DNA of 57,669 bases from assembly GCA_021604365.1 (NCBI GenBank), contig BQIZ01000003.1, positions 1-57,669 on the forward strand, written 5' to 3'. Of the stretch, positions 51,201 to 57,669 are shown one piece after another. The DNA comes from Nitrospirales bacterium. GTDB taxonomy: Bacteria > Nitrospirota > Nitrospiria > Nitrospirales > UBA8639. The translations under genes were made by a program, and so were the position numbers. The notes under the pieces are model-generated. The model did no database searches. It was not told where the DNA came from and saw nothing but the letters and a program-made list of their open reading frames with translations. The stretch's first letter is position 1. Each line of letters starts with the position of its first letter.

Positions 51201-53108
51201 CGCATCATAAGAAATGATCTGGCCCTTTTCGTCATCCTTGTGACCGGGCTTCCCTTGAGCAGGCAACTGGATTTCCACCCATTCTTTAATATTGATGACC
51301 GCTGGGTTCGATTTCCAATCGCTCTTACCTTTTTCAACGATGGTGAATTTTTTCCCAAACCAATCGACGGTTTTACCAACCAATTGATCGGAAGTAACAC
51401 CCGTCTTCATCCGTCCTTTTCTATCCGGCAACTCTCTGAGGTTTGGCATGACGTCCGTGCGATTGTCGTCGGTCTGCATGGTGTTATATACCCGCCAATA
51501 CCCCCACATGCCAGCAACATAATGATGGGCGACATGGCAATGAAATAAGAAGTCACCAGCCAGCTGTTGGCATAGGCCTGACCCACATTCCGTCTCCAAA
51601 TCCAAAGCTTCTGACGGCCCGATGACTTCTACATCAACACGGTCCGTTTTCATTCTGATGACCGGATATTTCACGGGACCGTTTTTCGCGGCGTGCCATA
51701 GTGGCATTTCGTCAATCGCCCGTGGACTCCGGGGCCATCGAATCGTTCCTCCATGTGGATGGTGGGAATGAAATACCTCAGACCCTCCATGAATCAATCT
51801 GAATTTGGCAGGATCGCCTAAGTAGGATCGAGGAAGGGTCGTTGGCACATCACCATAGGTATAGGAGCTATACCCCATCGATTCATCTTCAAAACCAAAG
51901 TATTCGTGCTGCACATGCATATTGTTGATACCAAACGGCTCACTCCGATAATTGAGAGCTCGAGCCCCAGGCCTGTACACATCGGTAAGCGGATCGCGTT
52001 GAGGCAGAAAATCACCATGCTTATTTACCGGACGAAACGCTTCATCACCTATTTCATGGTAAATCAACACGAATTCACGAAAATCCGGGCCGGTTCCATT
52101 TTTGATAATGGCCTGCCAACCACTTTTCATAGGCGTGGCATCTCCATCTCCCAAGGGATCCAAATATTCTGAACCTATAGGTTCCACCACAAAGGTCCCC
52201 ATAAGCCCCATGACTGTCAATTCCCGATCGTTGGCAAAGGTATGGAATTGGCGTCCACCCTCCTGGGTGTCAGGATGGATATACCACTCCATCTCCACCA
52301 CTTCACCCTCTTCAGCCACGGTATCACGATTGGTTGTCGTAGCCGGCTGTCCGGTTTCGCTGATAACCATATTCGAGCCATGAATGTGAAGACTAGCCTC
52401 CTCACCAAACTCCAGTTGATTCCGGAGAGTGAATTTCACGCAATCGCCTTGATTTCCTCTGATCACAAGGGGTTGAATCCACTGGTCCTGAAGCCCGTTA
52501 CTGACCGCGCCGGGGTCGCTATGACCATCCACCTCTCTGGCTTCAGCATTTTTGGCTTCCTCTTCGCGTACCTTTTCGATATTTTCCGTCAGGACATACA
52601 TGTAGCCAGGATAGTAATCAAGCCATTGGTTGAGGGTAATCTCGGCATTGATGGCGGAAATGTCATATTCCCTGACAGGGGCAGTTGATGGACAATTTCC
52701 ACCACTTGCCGCAACAGGTTCCACATTCCGATCGGATGCCAAAAGTAAATCCTGGCCTCCTGCGCCATATTGATGCATGTTGGTCATCGTATTGTAAAAA
52801 CCGGTCGCTGTATGGTCAGCATGTTGGGCACCGGATTCGTTTTCCATTCTCAACATGATCCGATCATGTTGGCGTTCCACCATGGCGGCCCGGTTCGGAC
52901 GACCTTCCTGGGTGTCCTCCATGATTGTCTGCCCCTTCAACCGCTCTGCCCATCCAGGTGATTCTTGATGAACCATACCCGTACTGTGGATAACTTTATC
53001 CTTGATTTCTTCGGCCAGGAGCGTTCCCCCTGCCAAAAAACTTGTCCCCCCGATTAACAATCCAACGGAAAGTGTGGTGATGGCTTTCCTAGATTTCACG
53101 TGAAACAT
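48234..53108 (-). CDS. Giant three-unit multicopper oxidase
   Basis: A 1624-residue exported protein (signal peptide about 1-32). It contains three tandem two-cupredoxin units, each starting with a 'CP' segment and ending in 'WG..RV': A about 139-541, B about 733-1205, C about 1229-1591. Copper motifs are spread unevenly. Unit A has HIHG (241-244), H447-x2-H450-x-H452 and 'HCHVAHHYVAGM' (523-534, with the type 1 Cys524, His529 and Met534). Unit B has HPH (824-826) and HDH (955-957). Unit C has none. Together these give one full set of eight trinuclear-site histidines plus one type 1 site. Unit B also carries a beta-rich insert (about 872-945). AAGGAGG precedes the ATG; monocistronic. Substrate unknown: Fe(II), Mn(II) or organic donors are possible. 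Confidence 0.88.
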   Translation of the reverse strand: MFHVKSRKAITTLSVGLLIGGTSFLAGGTLLAEEIKDKVIHSTGMVHQESPGWAERLKGQTIMEDTQEGRPNRAAMVERQHDRIMLRMENESGAQHADHTATGFYNTMTNMHQYGAGGQDLLLASDRNVEPVAASGGNCPSTAPVREYDISAINAEITLNQWLDYYPGYMYVLTENIEKVREEEAKNAEAREVDGHSDPGAVSNGLQDQWIQPLVIRGNQGDCVKFTLRNQLEFGEEASLHIHGSNMVISETGQPATTTNRDTVAEEGEVVEMEWYIHPDTQEGGRQFHTFANDRELTVMGLMGTFVVEPIGSEYLDPLGDGDATPMKSGWQAIIKNGTGPDFREFVLIYHEIGDEAFRPVNKHGDFLPQRDPLTDVYRPGARALNYRSEPFGINNMHVQHEYFGFEDESMGYSSYTYGDVPTTLPRSYLGDPAKFRLIHGGSEVFHSHHPHGGTIRWPRSPRAIDEMPLWHAAKNGPVKYPVIRMKTDRVDVEVIGPSEALDLETECGSGLCQQLAGDFLFHCHVAHHYVAGMWGYWRVYNTMQTDDNRTDVMPNLRELPDRKGRMKTGVTSDQLVGKTVDWFGKKFTIVEKGKSDWKSNPAVINIKEWVEIQLPAQGKPGHKDDEKGQIISYDATVLDWAWDGNKAMSEKESTIVNPKYHSPTPGKRRPILFEPRTGKVSWPHLTPHFGKRVMFPPNHNPAPWLEMIHQDENGLRTSEPAKPGENGRWSLCPENAGRKYYNIHFINTPIEMAGPQGKEDPVIDPYGLIYVLHEEEEETRKNNDKKLPLVFRANIYDCIDYTLTSEWLDDDFTNFQSSKINIHPHFLQFDNQASDGVITGFSYEQSVRPFTMMEKKTKKGLPVPMNTVFTAKAKKGDSSIKVKNAAQYHVNTELLVGADNVKGNEIRRIKSIKGDTISFVRPLLHDHPVGDIVTVEFVRSRLWADADVGTVFWHDHAFGATTWPHGGFGTLVVEPVGSTYHDPTTGKLVRSGPIADIHTVEPVGYGVNNSFREMVVQVHDTVPHTVNIVTAGNPPGQPIEVALEAGKTVSFMMPEKILMTPMPFLNGGTHTTGSGLNFRAEPIAQRLAVNPDASKAFSSLEHGDPDTPLLRAYLGDTVVIRLLHTLMNETMTWTLSGHTFLSERYAGDANRKNSMHIGIAERYDLVVPAAGGPRLQPGDYIHFNGRSSKLSEGSWGILRVLDKKTKDLKPLPAGYSGRDEIPKPLSVCPEEAPVKSFNVVAMDFQGMSFNPSAPESIEIDFERTIELRNPDGKIYVLEDEITKVAEDYHPMPLTIRANVGDCIKVNLKNKMKESRASFSAISLAFNPQDSLGANVGNNPGDQTIAPGESKTYTYYADPFNGEISSLVWDWGNVMLNPRNGLFGAVIIGPKGSQYRDPKTGADISMKNSWEADVIIDRTVPGQENRRNYRDVALLFQDEDNIIGTSFMPYVQNVAGLTGVNYRSEPYLHREEAGCTLGRMFQPCEVDDPQDPITPIIQAHAGDPVRIHVFGASSEQNGMFSVEKHEWPIEPFMPGADEISVVEFAGSETIDVFIPSAGGRDMLPADYVWNNQRLPYSQSGQWGYLRVLPKNDQRILPLEKGASEVKQASIDVVEPGRVLPVAAK

Positions 53109-53384
53109 GGACCGGCCTCCTTAATGTGAAATAAACTGACAAACCAAAGACGTTTCTTACAAATCAAACAGTCGATAATATTCCATCAAAATGTTGGGAA
53201 GGGCAAAAGGTAATCCAATCGATTCAGGCTGTCAAGTCCGAAAGAATTAAGTTTGATTTCATTCGCATTTATCATCAGAAATATTAAAATGGCATAATCG
53301 AAATGAAAATGTGAATATAGCCAAACTGTCGCCGAATGGCCCCCAGTTATTCCCTGCCAGATTAAAAATACTGACTCTTAGAAA

Positions 53385-54239
53385 CTACGACATCGCGAGG
53401 CCGGAAACATGGGCAGTAAACTGCTGTTTCAGAATTGTGGTAATGGGGCCAGGCTTTCCATCCCGCAGAGTTTTCCCATTAACTTGAATGACTGGCAGAA
53501 TTTCAATTGTGGTGCCCACAAGAAAGGCTTCGTCGGATTCCAGAAACTCTGAAATAGGAATAGGTCGAAATTGGACATTTAAACCTTTTGCCTGAGCTAA
53601 GGTCACCACCTGCTGTTGCGTCACACCAGCGAGAACCAAATGATTGCGTTCCGGAGTGATAACTGTGCCATTTTTCACAGCAAAGATATTACTGGTAGCC
53701 CCTTCGGTCACCAGTCCGTCTCTCACAAAAATTCCCTCAAAGGCATTGGCCTCCCGAGCCTTTTGCTTAGCCAATACATTCGGAAGCAAATTCAGGCTCT
53801 TTATATCACAGCGGTGCCATCGTGTATCAGGTAGGGTAATGACATTGACTCCCCGTTGGCAGACTTCTGTTGGCAAGGCAACCATTTTCCGAAATGCCAA
53901 AAAGACCGTTGGTTCTCCAATTGGGGGGAAGGTATGCTCCCGCGGAGCCACCCCTCTGGTCACCTGAATATAGATTTTTCCTTCCTGATACCCACTCTGT
54001 TGAAGGCCGTGAAGTAGGAGACGCTGAAAGTCAGCTTGTCCTAAAGAAAAGTGGAGCTGGATTTCTTTGGCACTCCTAACTAGCCTATTGAAATGCGCAT
54101 ACCAAAAAGCAGGAATCCCATGATAGGCACGAATTACCTCATAGACGCCATCTCCAAATAAAAATCCACGATCATCCGGAGAGATCTTCACCGCTTCTAA
54201 TGGAGAAAAGTGCCCATTGAGATACCCGATATCCGGCAT
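53385..54239 (-). CDS. Class IV PLP aminotransferase (D-amino acid / branched-chain type)
   Basis: A 284-residue fold-type IV PLP enzyme: 'YLNGHFSPLEAVKISPDDRG' then 'GFLFGDGVYEVIRAYHGIPA' at the N-terminus, 'KIYIQVTRGVAPREHTFP', 'HRCDIKSLNLLPNVLAKQKA' with the Schiff-base lysine of 'DIKSLN', 'GLVTEGATSNIFAVKNGTVI' and 'LAGVTQQQVVTLAQ'. Length and 'RGVAPREH' favour D-amino acid transaminase (making D-Glu/D-Ala for the cell wall) over branched-chain aminotransferase, but IlvE or aminodeoxychorismate lyase relatives cannot be excluded by eye. It follows the chagasin-like gene by 13 bases with no obvious ribosome site. Confidence 0.85.
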   Translation of the reverse strand: MPDIGYLNGHFSPLEAVKISPDDRGFLFGDGVYEVIRAYHGIPAFWYAHFNRLVRSAKEIQLHFSLGQADFQRLLLHGLQQSGYQEGKIYIQVTRGVAPREHTFPPIGEPTVFLAFRKMVALPTEVCQRGVNVITLPDTRWHRCDIKSLNLLPNVLAKQKAREANAFEGIFVRDGLVTEGATSNIFAVKNGTVITPERNHLVLAGVTQQQVVTLAQAKGLNVQFRPIPISEFLESDEAFLVGTTIEILPVIQVNGKTLRDGKPGPITTILKQQFTAHVSGLAMS

Positions 54240-54252
54240 TTTGAAAATTCAT

Positions 54253-54567
54253 TCAGGAAGGTAACTGCAGGACAATGACCTTGAAAATCCGTCGATCCTC
54301 TGCTGTAAACTTCCAAGCCATCCTTTTACTAAACTCCAAATGATGTGTCCCTGGTTCCAACGCTTGAAATTCAAATGATCGCCGACCGGAATCTACCGCA
54401 TTATTACTGACAGTTCGAAGAAATTCATCTCCCACCAACCCCAGGGATTTAGGGTCATAACTTGGCACCCATTGTTCCCCGCGGGTCCGATCTTCCCATA
54501 AATGCACCATAAAAGTGGCCGATTGGAAAACCTGAATAGTTTTTGCCTCCACCTGCTCTATGTTCAT
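54253..54567 (-). CDS. Chagasin-like (I42) protease-inhibitor-fold protein
   Basis: A 104-residue protein. The three loops of the I42 cysteine-protease-inhibitor fold seem present: 'EDRTRGEQWVPSYDPKSLGL' (loop 1, like the NPTTGY..W region), 'DSGRRSFEFQALEPGTHHLE' (loop 2 and strand) and 'FSKRMAWKFTAED' in place of the RPW loop. No signal peptide is visible, which is unusual. AAGGTGAGAGC precedes the ATG. Its neighbours are the aminotransferase and the Rieske protein. I am fairly sure of the beta-sandwich fold and less sure of inhibitory activity. Confidence 0.6.
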   Translation of the reverse strand: MNIEQVEAKTIQVFQSATFMVHLWEDRTRGEQWVPSYDPKSLGLVGDEFLRTVSNNAVDSGRRSFEFQALEPGTHHLEFSKRMAWKFTAEDRRIFKVIVLQLPS

Positions 54568-54616
54568 GCTCTCACCTTGACGAAACCTTGACTCCTTGTT
54601 ACGCCTGTAAAATCCA

Positions 54617-55012
54617 TCATTCTCCTGTCAGCCAATCACGTTTTTTTAGACAGATAAAAACATTACCCTTTTCAACCATCACATCATAATTGACCACACA
54701 ATAACCTCCCCCATCTGGCCCGAATCCCGATCGAATGTCAAATTGTTGATGATGCCACGGGCAAGAAACAACAAAACCTTTCAATCGGCCTTTCCCCAAT
54801 GAGGCTCCCTGGTGCGGACAAATATCATTAATAGCAAAGCAGCGATCATCAACACGAAATACAGCTACACTTTTCCCGTCGACCTTGAATACACGTCCTT
54901 TTCCTTTGGCGATATCCTCCAGCTTCCCGACAAACACAAATCCCTCCTTGGGACTCAGTGGTTCATGTATCCTGGAGTCCATACCACGCTCAGAACTGGA
55001 ATCATTCATCAT
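54617..55012 (-). CDS. Rieske [2Fe-2S] ferredoxin
   Basis: A soluble protein of about 131 residues with a Rieske domain: 'FVFVGKLEDIAKGKGRVFKV', the cluster motifs 'CPHQGASLGKGRL' (CxH) and 'VVSCPWHHQQFDIRSG' (CxxH), and 'DVMVEKGNVFICL'. Two Cys and two His ligands are complete. It resembles the small subunit of assimilatory nitrite reductase (NirD) and dioxygenase-type ferredoxins, and would carry one electron in the cytoplasm. The start is uncertain: ATG at 55012, or an ATG at 54982 with GAGCGTGG upstream. It begins 11 bases after the DUF192 gene. Confidence 0.85.
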   Translation of the reverse strand: MMNDSSSERGMDSRIHEPLSPKEGFVFVGKLEDIAKGKGRVFKVDGKSVAVFRVDDRCFAINDICPHQGASLGKGRLKGFVVSCPWHHQQFDIRSGFGPDGGGYCVVNYDVMVEKGNVFICLKKRDWLTGE

Positions 55013-55022
55013 CCGTTCATCT

Positions 55023-55520
55023 TTAGGTGACAAGCAATGTAAAGGTTACTTGCGCACCTATCTTAATTTTGGCTTGGTCCACAAACCCAGCATTGGCTTC
55101 AACAATATAACGCGCATCTTTAGGCGGGGGACCATACCAGGGACATTGCCTTTCACGGCATGGAAGAGCCCCTTCAACTATATGCACGACAATTTTACTC
55201 TCATCGACCCAAATCACATCAACAGGAAATTGAAACTCTTTTGTCCAGACCCGATGGAGACCGGAATCTTCAAAAATATAAATCATTCCCTCATTGGGAG
55301 GAAGAGCATTTCTAAATGCTAATCCGAATAATAGTTTTTCCGGTGTATCCGCAACCTCTGCTTTCAATACACCTCCCTCCGGAAAATTTATATTGATAAC
55401 CTGTGTCTGTTCTGGAGCATTAAACAATAATGCGCCGGAAATCAGGAACAACGCCATTACCAGAAGAAAGAAAATTCGCTTTTTACTTGGGGCCCCTTTA
55501 CCTTGGAGAAAAGATAACAT
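55023..55520 (-). CDS. DUF192 exported protein
   Basis: A 165-residue protein: N-terminal membrane or signal segment (about 15-32, 'FLLVMALFLISGALLFNAP'), then the DUF192 domain with 'VININ.PEGGVLKAEVADTP', 'KLLFGLAFRNALPPNEGMIY', 'TKEFQFPVDVIWVDESKIVV' and 'IVEANAGFVDQAKIKIGAQV'. A four-cysteine-free 'CRERQCPWY' insertion contains two cysteines in place of the usual acidic loop. The ATG at 55520 is preceded by AAGGAAG and gives a normal leader. It may bind a small ligand or metal in the periplasm. Downstream lies the Rieske gene. Confidence 0.85.
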   Translation of the reverse strand: MLSFLQGKGAPSKKRIFFLLVMALFLISGALLFNAPEQTQVININFPEGGVLKAEVADTPEKLLFGLAFRNALPPNEGMIYIFEDSGLHRVWTKEFQFPVDVIWVDESKIVVHIVEGALPCRERQCPWYGPPPKDARYIVEANAGFVDQAKIKIGAQVTFTLLVT

Positions 55521-55748
55521 GATTTTACATACTTCCTTATTTTTCTTCTCCTGCCTCGGTCCATGGAAATTTCCCCAGGCAAGCACAATCCAATCATTTC
55601 CCGATTTGCTCAAACAACAGACGAGGGATAAGATATTAAGATATCATGTAGATGGTTAATATTTCAGCCACAATGAAATTTGGATAAAAATCCCTCTCTC
55701 GACATTCATCAAAAGGTAAACCTTTACCTCATACCATGGAGGCCTCGT

Positions 55749-56081
55749 ATGCGCTACCTCCCAACTCTCGTGCTCGGAATTTCTTTTGTTTTCTTTTCCT
55801 TTACCAGCACCTCAGCTCACCCTTCGATTTCCACCGCCATCGACCGGTTTGTCTCTAACCTCTATCCAAAGGGTAGTCATTACTTCTGGGTGATTAATAA
55901 CACCACAACTGAATCCCATGAAGAAATAATCGTCGACCTCAACACCAGTGTCAGAAATTTACCGGATGAGGCACCGACGGAGAGTCGTTTTTTATTATTG
56001 GTTGTAAAAGGAGAACTGTTTGCGGCTCAGAAAATTCCGTTGAACGCTAATGTGGACTGTCGAAGTGAAGAGGAAGTGTAG
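55749..56081 (+). CDS. Small exported protein, unknown function
   Basis: A 110-residue protein with a signal peptide (about 1-23, 'FTSTSAHPS' end). The mature part has two beta-strand-like stretches ('SHYFWVINNTTTESHEEIIV' and 'SRFLLLVVKGELFAAQKIPL') and one cysteine near the end. I do not recognise the family. GGAGG lies seven bases before the ATG, which I chose over an in-frame ATG at 55680. It is divergent from the DUF192 gene and ends at a shared bidirectional terminator with the copper-protein gene at 56167. Confidence 0.72.
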   Translation: MRYLPTLVLGISFVFFSFTSTSAHPSISTAIDRFVSNLYPKGSHYFWVINNTTTESHEEIIVDLNTSVRNLPDEAPTESRFLLLVVKGELFAAQKIPLNANVDCRSEEEV

Positions 56082-56103
56082 TTGATAAAGGAATTCAGAC
56101 ATT

Positions 56104-56143
56104 AAATAAGCCCCATCCCTTGTAACAAGGATGGGGCTTATTT
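56104..56143. terminator. Bidirectional rho-independent terminator
   Basis: AAATAAGCCCCATCC (56104-56118) and GGATGGGGCTTATTT (56129-56143) form a 15-base perfect stem with a ten-base loop, partly paired further. Flanking A/T tracts suit both the plus gene ending at 56081 and the minus gene ending at 56167. Confidence 0.9.
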
Positions 56144-56166
56144 ATACAGAACTACGTCTAAAAATT

Positions 56167-56664
56167 CTACTTGGTCAAGACCAATAATTGCCCGCCCAAG
56201 TGAGCTGAATGGAGCTGACACTTATAGCTCAATAAGCTGTTGGCAGTCACATACGTGAGATCACTGATGGGTATCCCAATATACTTAGTCTCCCCAGGGG
56301 CCAACTCAAGGTTGATTTCCATCGTAGTCGGACCTGTCTGTGCGGAAGCCGCCGAAAGGGAAAAACCGTGCGCCTCCTTCATAGTATTGGTGACCTTCAT
56401 CAAAACCGGTCTACCTGCTCTACCGCCTGTCGCACTGGAAACAAGACTCAAAATAGACACCGGAGGATACCAGACTTTTTTGCCACCAATTTCCATGGCA
56501 TTCAACTCAATATCCACATCCAACTTTTGGAATGGCTGGCCCACGACAGATCCTGTTTCAAGGTCGCCAATTTCCACACCACCGGACTGTAACGCAAATG
56601 CTGCTGAACTTCCGGCCACAACGAACACTGCACTTAAAAGGACGGATAGAAGCACTCTGTGCAT
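56167..56664 (-). CDS. Exported cupredoxin-like protein with C-x2-H-x2-H motif
   Basis: A 165-residue exported protein with a signal peptide (1-25, 'SSAAFALQ' end). Mature part: 'WYPPVSILSLVSSATGGRAG', then cupredoxin-like strands: 'LMKVTNTMKEAHGFSLSAAS' (first His), 'INLELAPGETKYIGIPISDL', and 'LLSYKCQLHSAHLGGQLLVL'. The last motif is C-x2-H-x2-H, with His in the place where type 1 copper proteins have Met. A His/Cys/His/His set is reminiscent of red or perturbed type 1 sites; this is inference. AGGAGGTAGGCG precedes the ATG. It is convergent with the small exported protein through a shared terminator. Confidence 0.7.
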   Translation of the reverse strand: MHRVLLSVLLSAVFVVAGSSAAFALQSGGVEIGDLETGSVVGQPFQKLDVDIELNAMEIGGKKVWYPPVSILSLVSSATGGRAGRPVLMKVTNTMKEAHGFSLSAASAQTGPTTMEINLELAPGETKYIGIPISDLTYVTANSLLSYKCQLHSAHLGGQLLVLTK

Positions 56665-57046
56665 CGCCTACCTCCTCATTGAGAAGCTGTTGATAATGAA
56701 AGTTTTACCTAAAAAACGCAAGCCAATTTTCTTATTTATACCGTCTTAATTTTCAACAAGAGGGTTGGTTATAGCATATGACATTCTTCGACGCAAGATG
56801 GTATTTATAATTGCAGTTCTTGGAGATAAAAAGTAAGGAAATGTCCTCTATAAACTAAAAAGAGAATTAGAAATACTCAAACATTTTTCATTTTTTTTTG
56901 GATTAAGAGTCCTTTCCTCAATGAAGAATGAGTTTTTGAAACGAGGCAATTATTTTTTTCAGACCATTTTCCTCTTGTTTCTCAATATACTTAAATAGCC
57001 AATCCCAAAAGACCCATTATTTTTTTCGTACATTAATCCTCAATGA
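56665..57046. other. Intergenic stretch, no gene seen
   Basis: A 382-base AT-rich region between the cupredoxin-like gene and the MBL-fold hydrolase. There are long T and A runs but no convincing hairpin, RNA gene or open frame with a ribosome site. It must hold the promoter of the cupredoxin-like gene. Confidence 0.4.
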
Positions 57047-57669
57047 TTATCCATGCACAAACATATTATGCTCTCGTTCCCATCCAATGGACGATTCAGG
57101 CCCATGTCCGGGGATCACAAGCGTGCTTTCCTTGAGGGTGTATAAGCGTTCGCGAATAGATCGCTCGATTATCTGACCATCTCCACCCCAAAGATCGGTT
57201 CGGCCAATTCCGCCCCGAAACAAGGTATCCCCTGAAAACACCAAACTTTGGCTTTCAAAGAAAAAACAAACCGAGCCAGGAGTGTGGCCAGGAGTATGGA
57301 TCACGGTTCCCGTATAGGGACCAACTCGCACTTCTGACTCATCTTTAATCCATTTGTCCGGCGGAGGGACAGGCACATAAGGAATATTAAACATTCGACA
57401 TTGAATTTCCAGCATGTCCCAAAGATCCTGATCTTGAGGATGCAAAAACAGGGAAGCCCCGGTCGCCTCTTTAATATGACCGGAGGCTAGGAAATGGTCA
57501 AAATGGGCATGCGTATGCAAAATGGCAGCGACCGTGAATCCCATGGCATCAATTTCCCCAAGTATGCGCTCAGGGTTTCCCCCTGGGTCCACCACAATGG
57601 CCTGTTTGGTTTCGTTATCACCGATGATCGAACAATTACATGAAAGTGGAGGGACGGGGAAAGTTATTC
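57047..57669 (-). CDS. Metallo-beta-lactamase-fold hydrolase (glyoxalase II-like), start outside window
   Basis: At least 207 residues, with the frame open to the window end. The visible N-terminal part reads 'PVPPLSCNCSIIGDNETKQA' and 'VVDPGGNPERIL', so the start lies beyond 57669. Metal motifs are 'HTHAHFDHFLASGHI' (HxHxDH), 'HTPGHTPGSVCFFF', 'VFSGDTLFRGGIGRTDL' (Asp bridge) and 'VIPGHGPESS' (last His). This is the single-domain hydroxyacylglutathione-hydrolase-like MBL family, probably a thioester hydrolase or persulfide dioxygenase relative. The C-terminus is complete ('GWEREHNMFVHG'). Confidence 0.9.
   Translation of the reverse strand, partial: ITFPVPPLSCNCSIIGDNETKQAIVVDPGGNPERILGEIDAMGFTVAAILHTHAHFDHFLASGHIKEATGASLFLHPQDQDLWDMLEIQCRMFNIPYVPVPPPDKWIKDESEVRVGPYTGTVIHTPGHTPGSVCFFFESQSLVFSGDTLFRGGIGRTDLWGGDGQIIERSIRERLYTLKESTLVIPGHGPESSIGWEREHNMFVHG

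Noticed and set aside
48234-53108. Naming the giant multicopper oxidase a manganese oxidase (MnxG/MopA type)
   Set aside because: Size and multi-domain plan suggest the comparison, but the copper motif distribution differs and no substrate evidence exists in sequence.
1-57669. CRISPR arrays, rRNA, tRNA, insertion sequences or phage genes
   Set aside because: I saw no regularly spaced repeats, transposase or integrase domains, or tRNA-like cloverleaf candidates when reading both strands; a covariance-model search would be decisive.

Overview
The window looks like chromosome of a nitrite-oxidising, Nitrospira-type bacterium. The evidence is a nitrite-oxidoreductase gamma-type heme protein (5833-6789) beside a TorD-like chaperone and a Tat-exported polyferredoxin; two copies of the large 'bd-like' oxidase subunit typical of Nitrospira, with no CydB partner; several periplasmic c-type cytochromes; and many exported copper proteins. 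Base composition looks slightly below 50% G+C by eye, which would fit a marine-type rather than an activated-sludge Nitrospira, but I could not compute it. Nearly every gene lies on the minus strand, so transcription runs from high to low coordinates; clear plus-strand genes are the WD40 gene, a small exported protein at 55749 and perhaps a 34-residue membrane peptide at 30756.

Layout. (1) 100-9868: NXR-related island with a metalloprotease-like protein, Tat polyferredoxin, TorD-like chaperone, NxrC-like subunit, a terminator, then a B12-type radical SAM enzyme, a membrane protein, a TPR protein, TatA and an NHL-repeat protein. No catalytic NxrA or NxrB is present. (2) 10124-15974: WD40 protein and a two-component system (Cache/HAMP/PAS kinase plus NtrC-type regulator with a cysteine-rich linker). 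(3) 16038-22124: housekeeping block argS-tgt-yajC-secD-secF. (4) 22213-30627: first bd-like oxidase locus. Two very small membrane peptides are followed by the oxidase subunit, three membrane or periplasmic cytochromes c (the last fused to an NXR-gamma-type domain), then mobA and a glycosyltransferase. (5) 30905-39192: second bd-like oxidase locus with a different escort: O-methyltransferase, DUF420 protein, a PCP_red-domain protein, two membrane proteins, a DUF3047 protein and two FGE-like proteins. (6) 39357-53108: secreted copper proteins, a thioredoxin-domain protein, HEAT and LolA-like proteins, a third FGE-like protein and a giant 1624-residue multicopper oxidase. (7) 53385-57669: class IV aminotransferase, chagasin-like inhibitor, Rieske ferredoxin, DUF192 protein, a small cupredoxin-like protein and a metallo-beta-lactamase-fold hydrolase cut by the window end.

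How they may work together. Periplasmic nitrite oxidation needs molybdopterin guanine dinucleotide (mobA), a chaperone, Tat export, a heme gamma subunit and cytochrome or oxidase partners; pieces of all of these are here. The most striking items are the two oxidase loci with contrasting accessory genes and tiny peptides missed by normal gene calling, and the giant multicopper oxidase. The latter is three fused two-domain units in which the ligands of exactly one complete trinuclear copper centre are split between unit A domain 2 and unit B domain 1. Three type 1-copper candidates and one cupredoxin with a C-x2-H-x2-H ligand pattern suggest a copper-based periplasmic electron-transfer layer around it.
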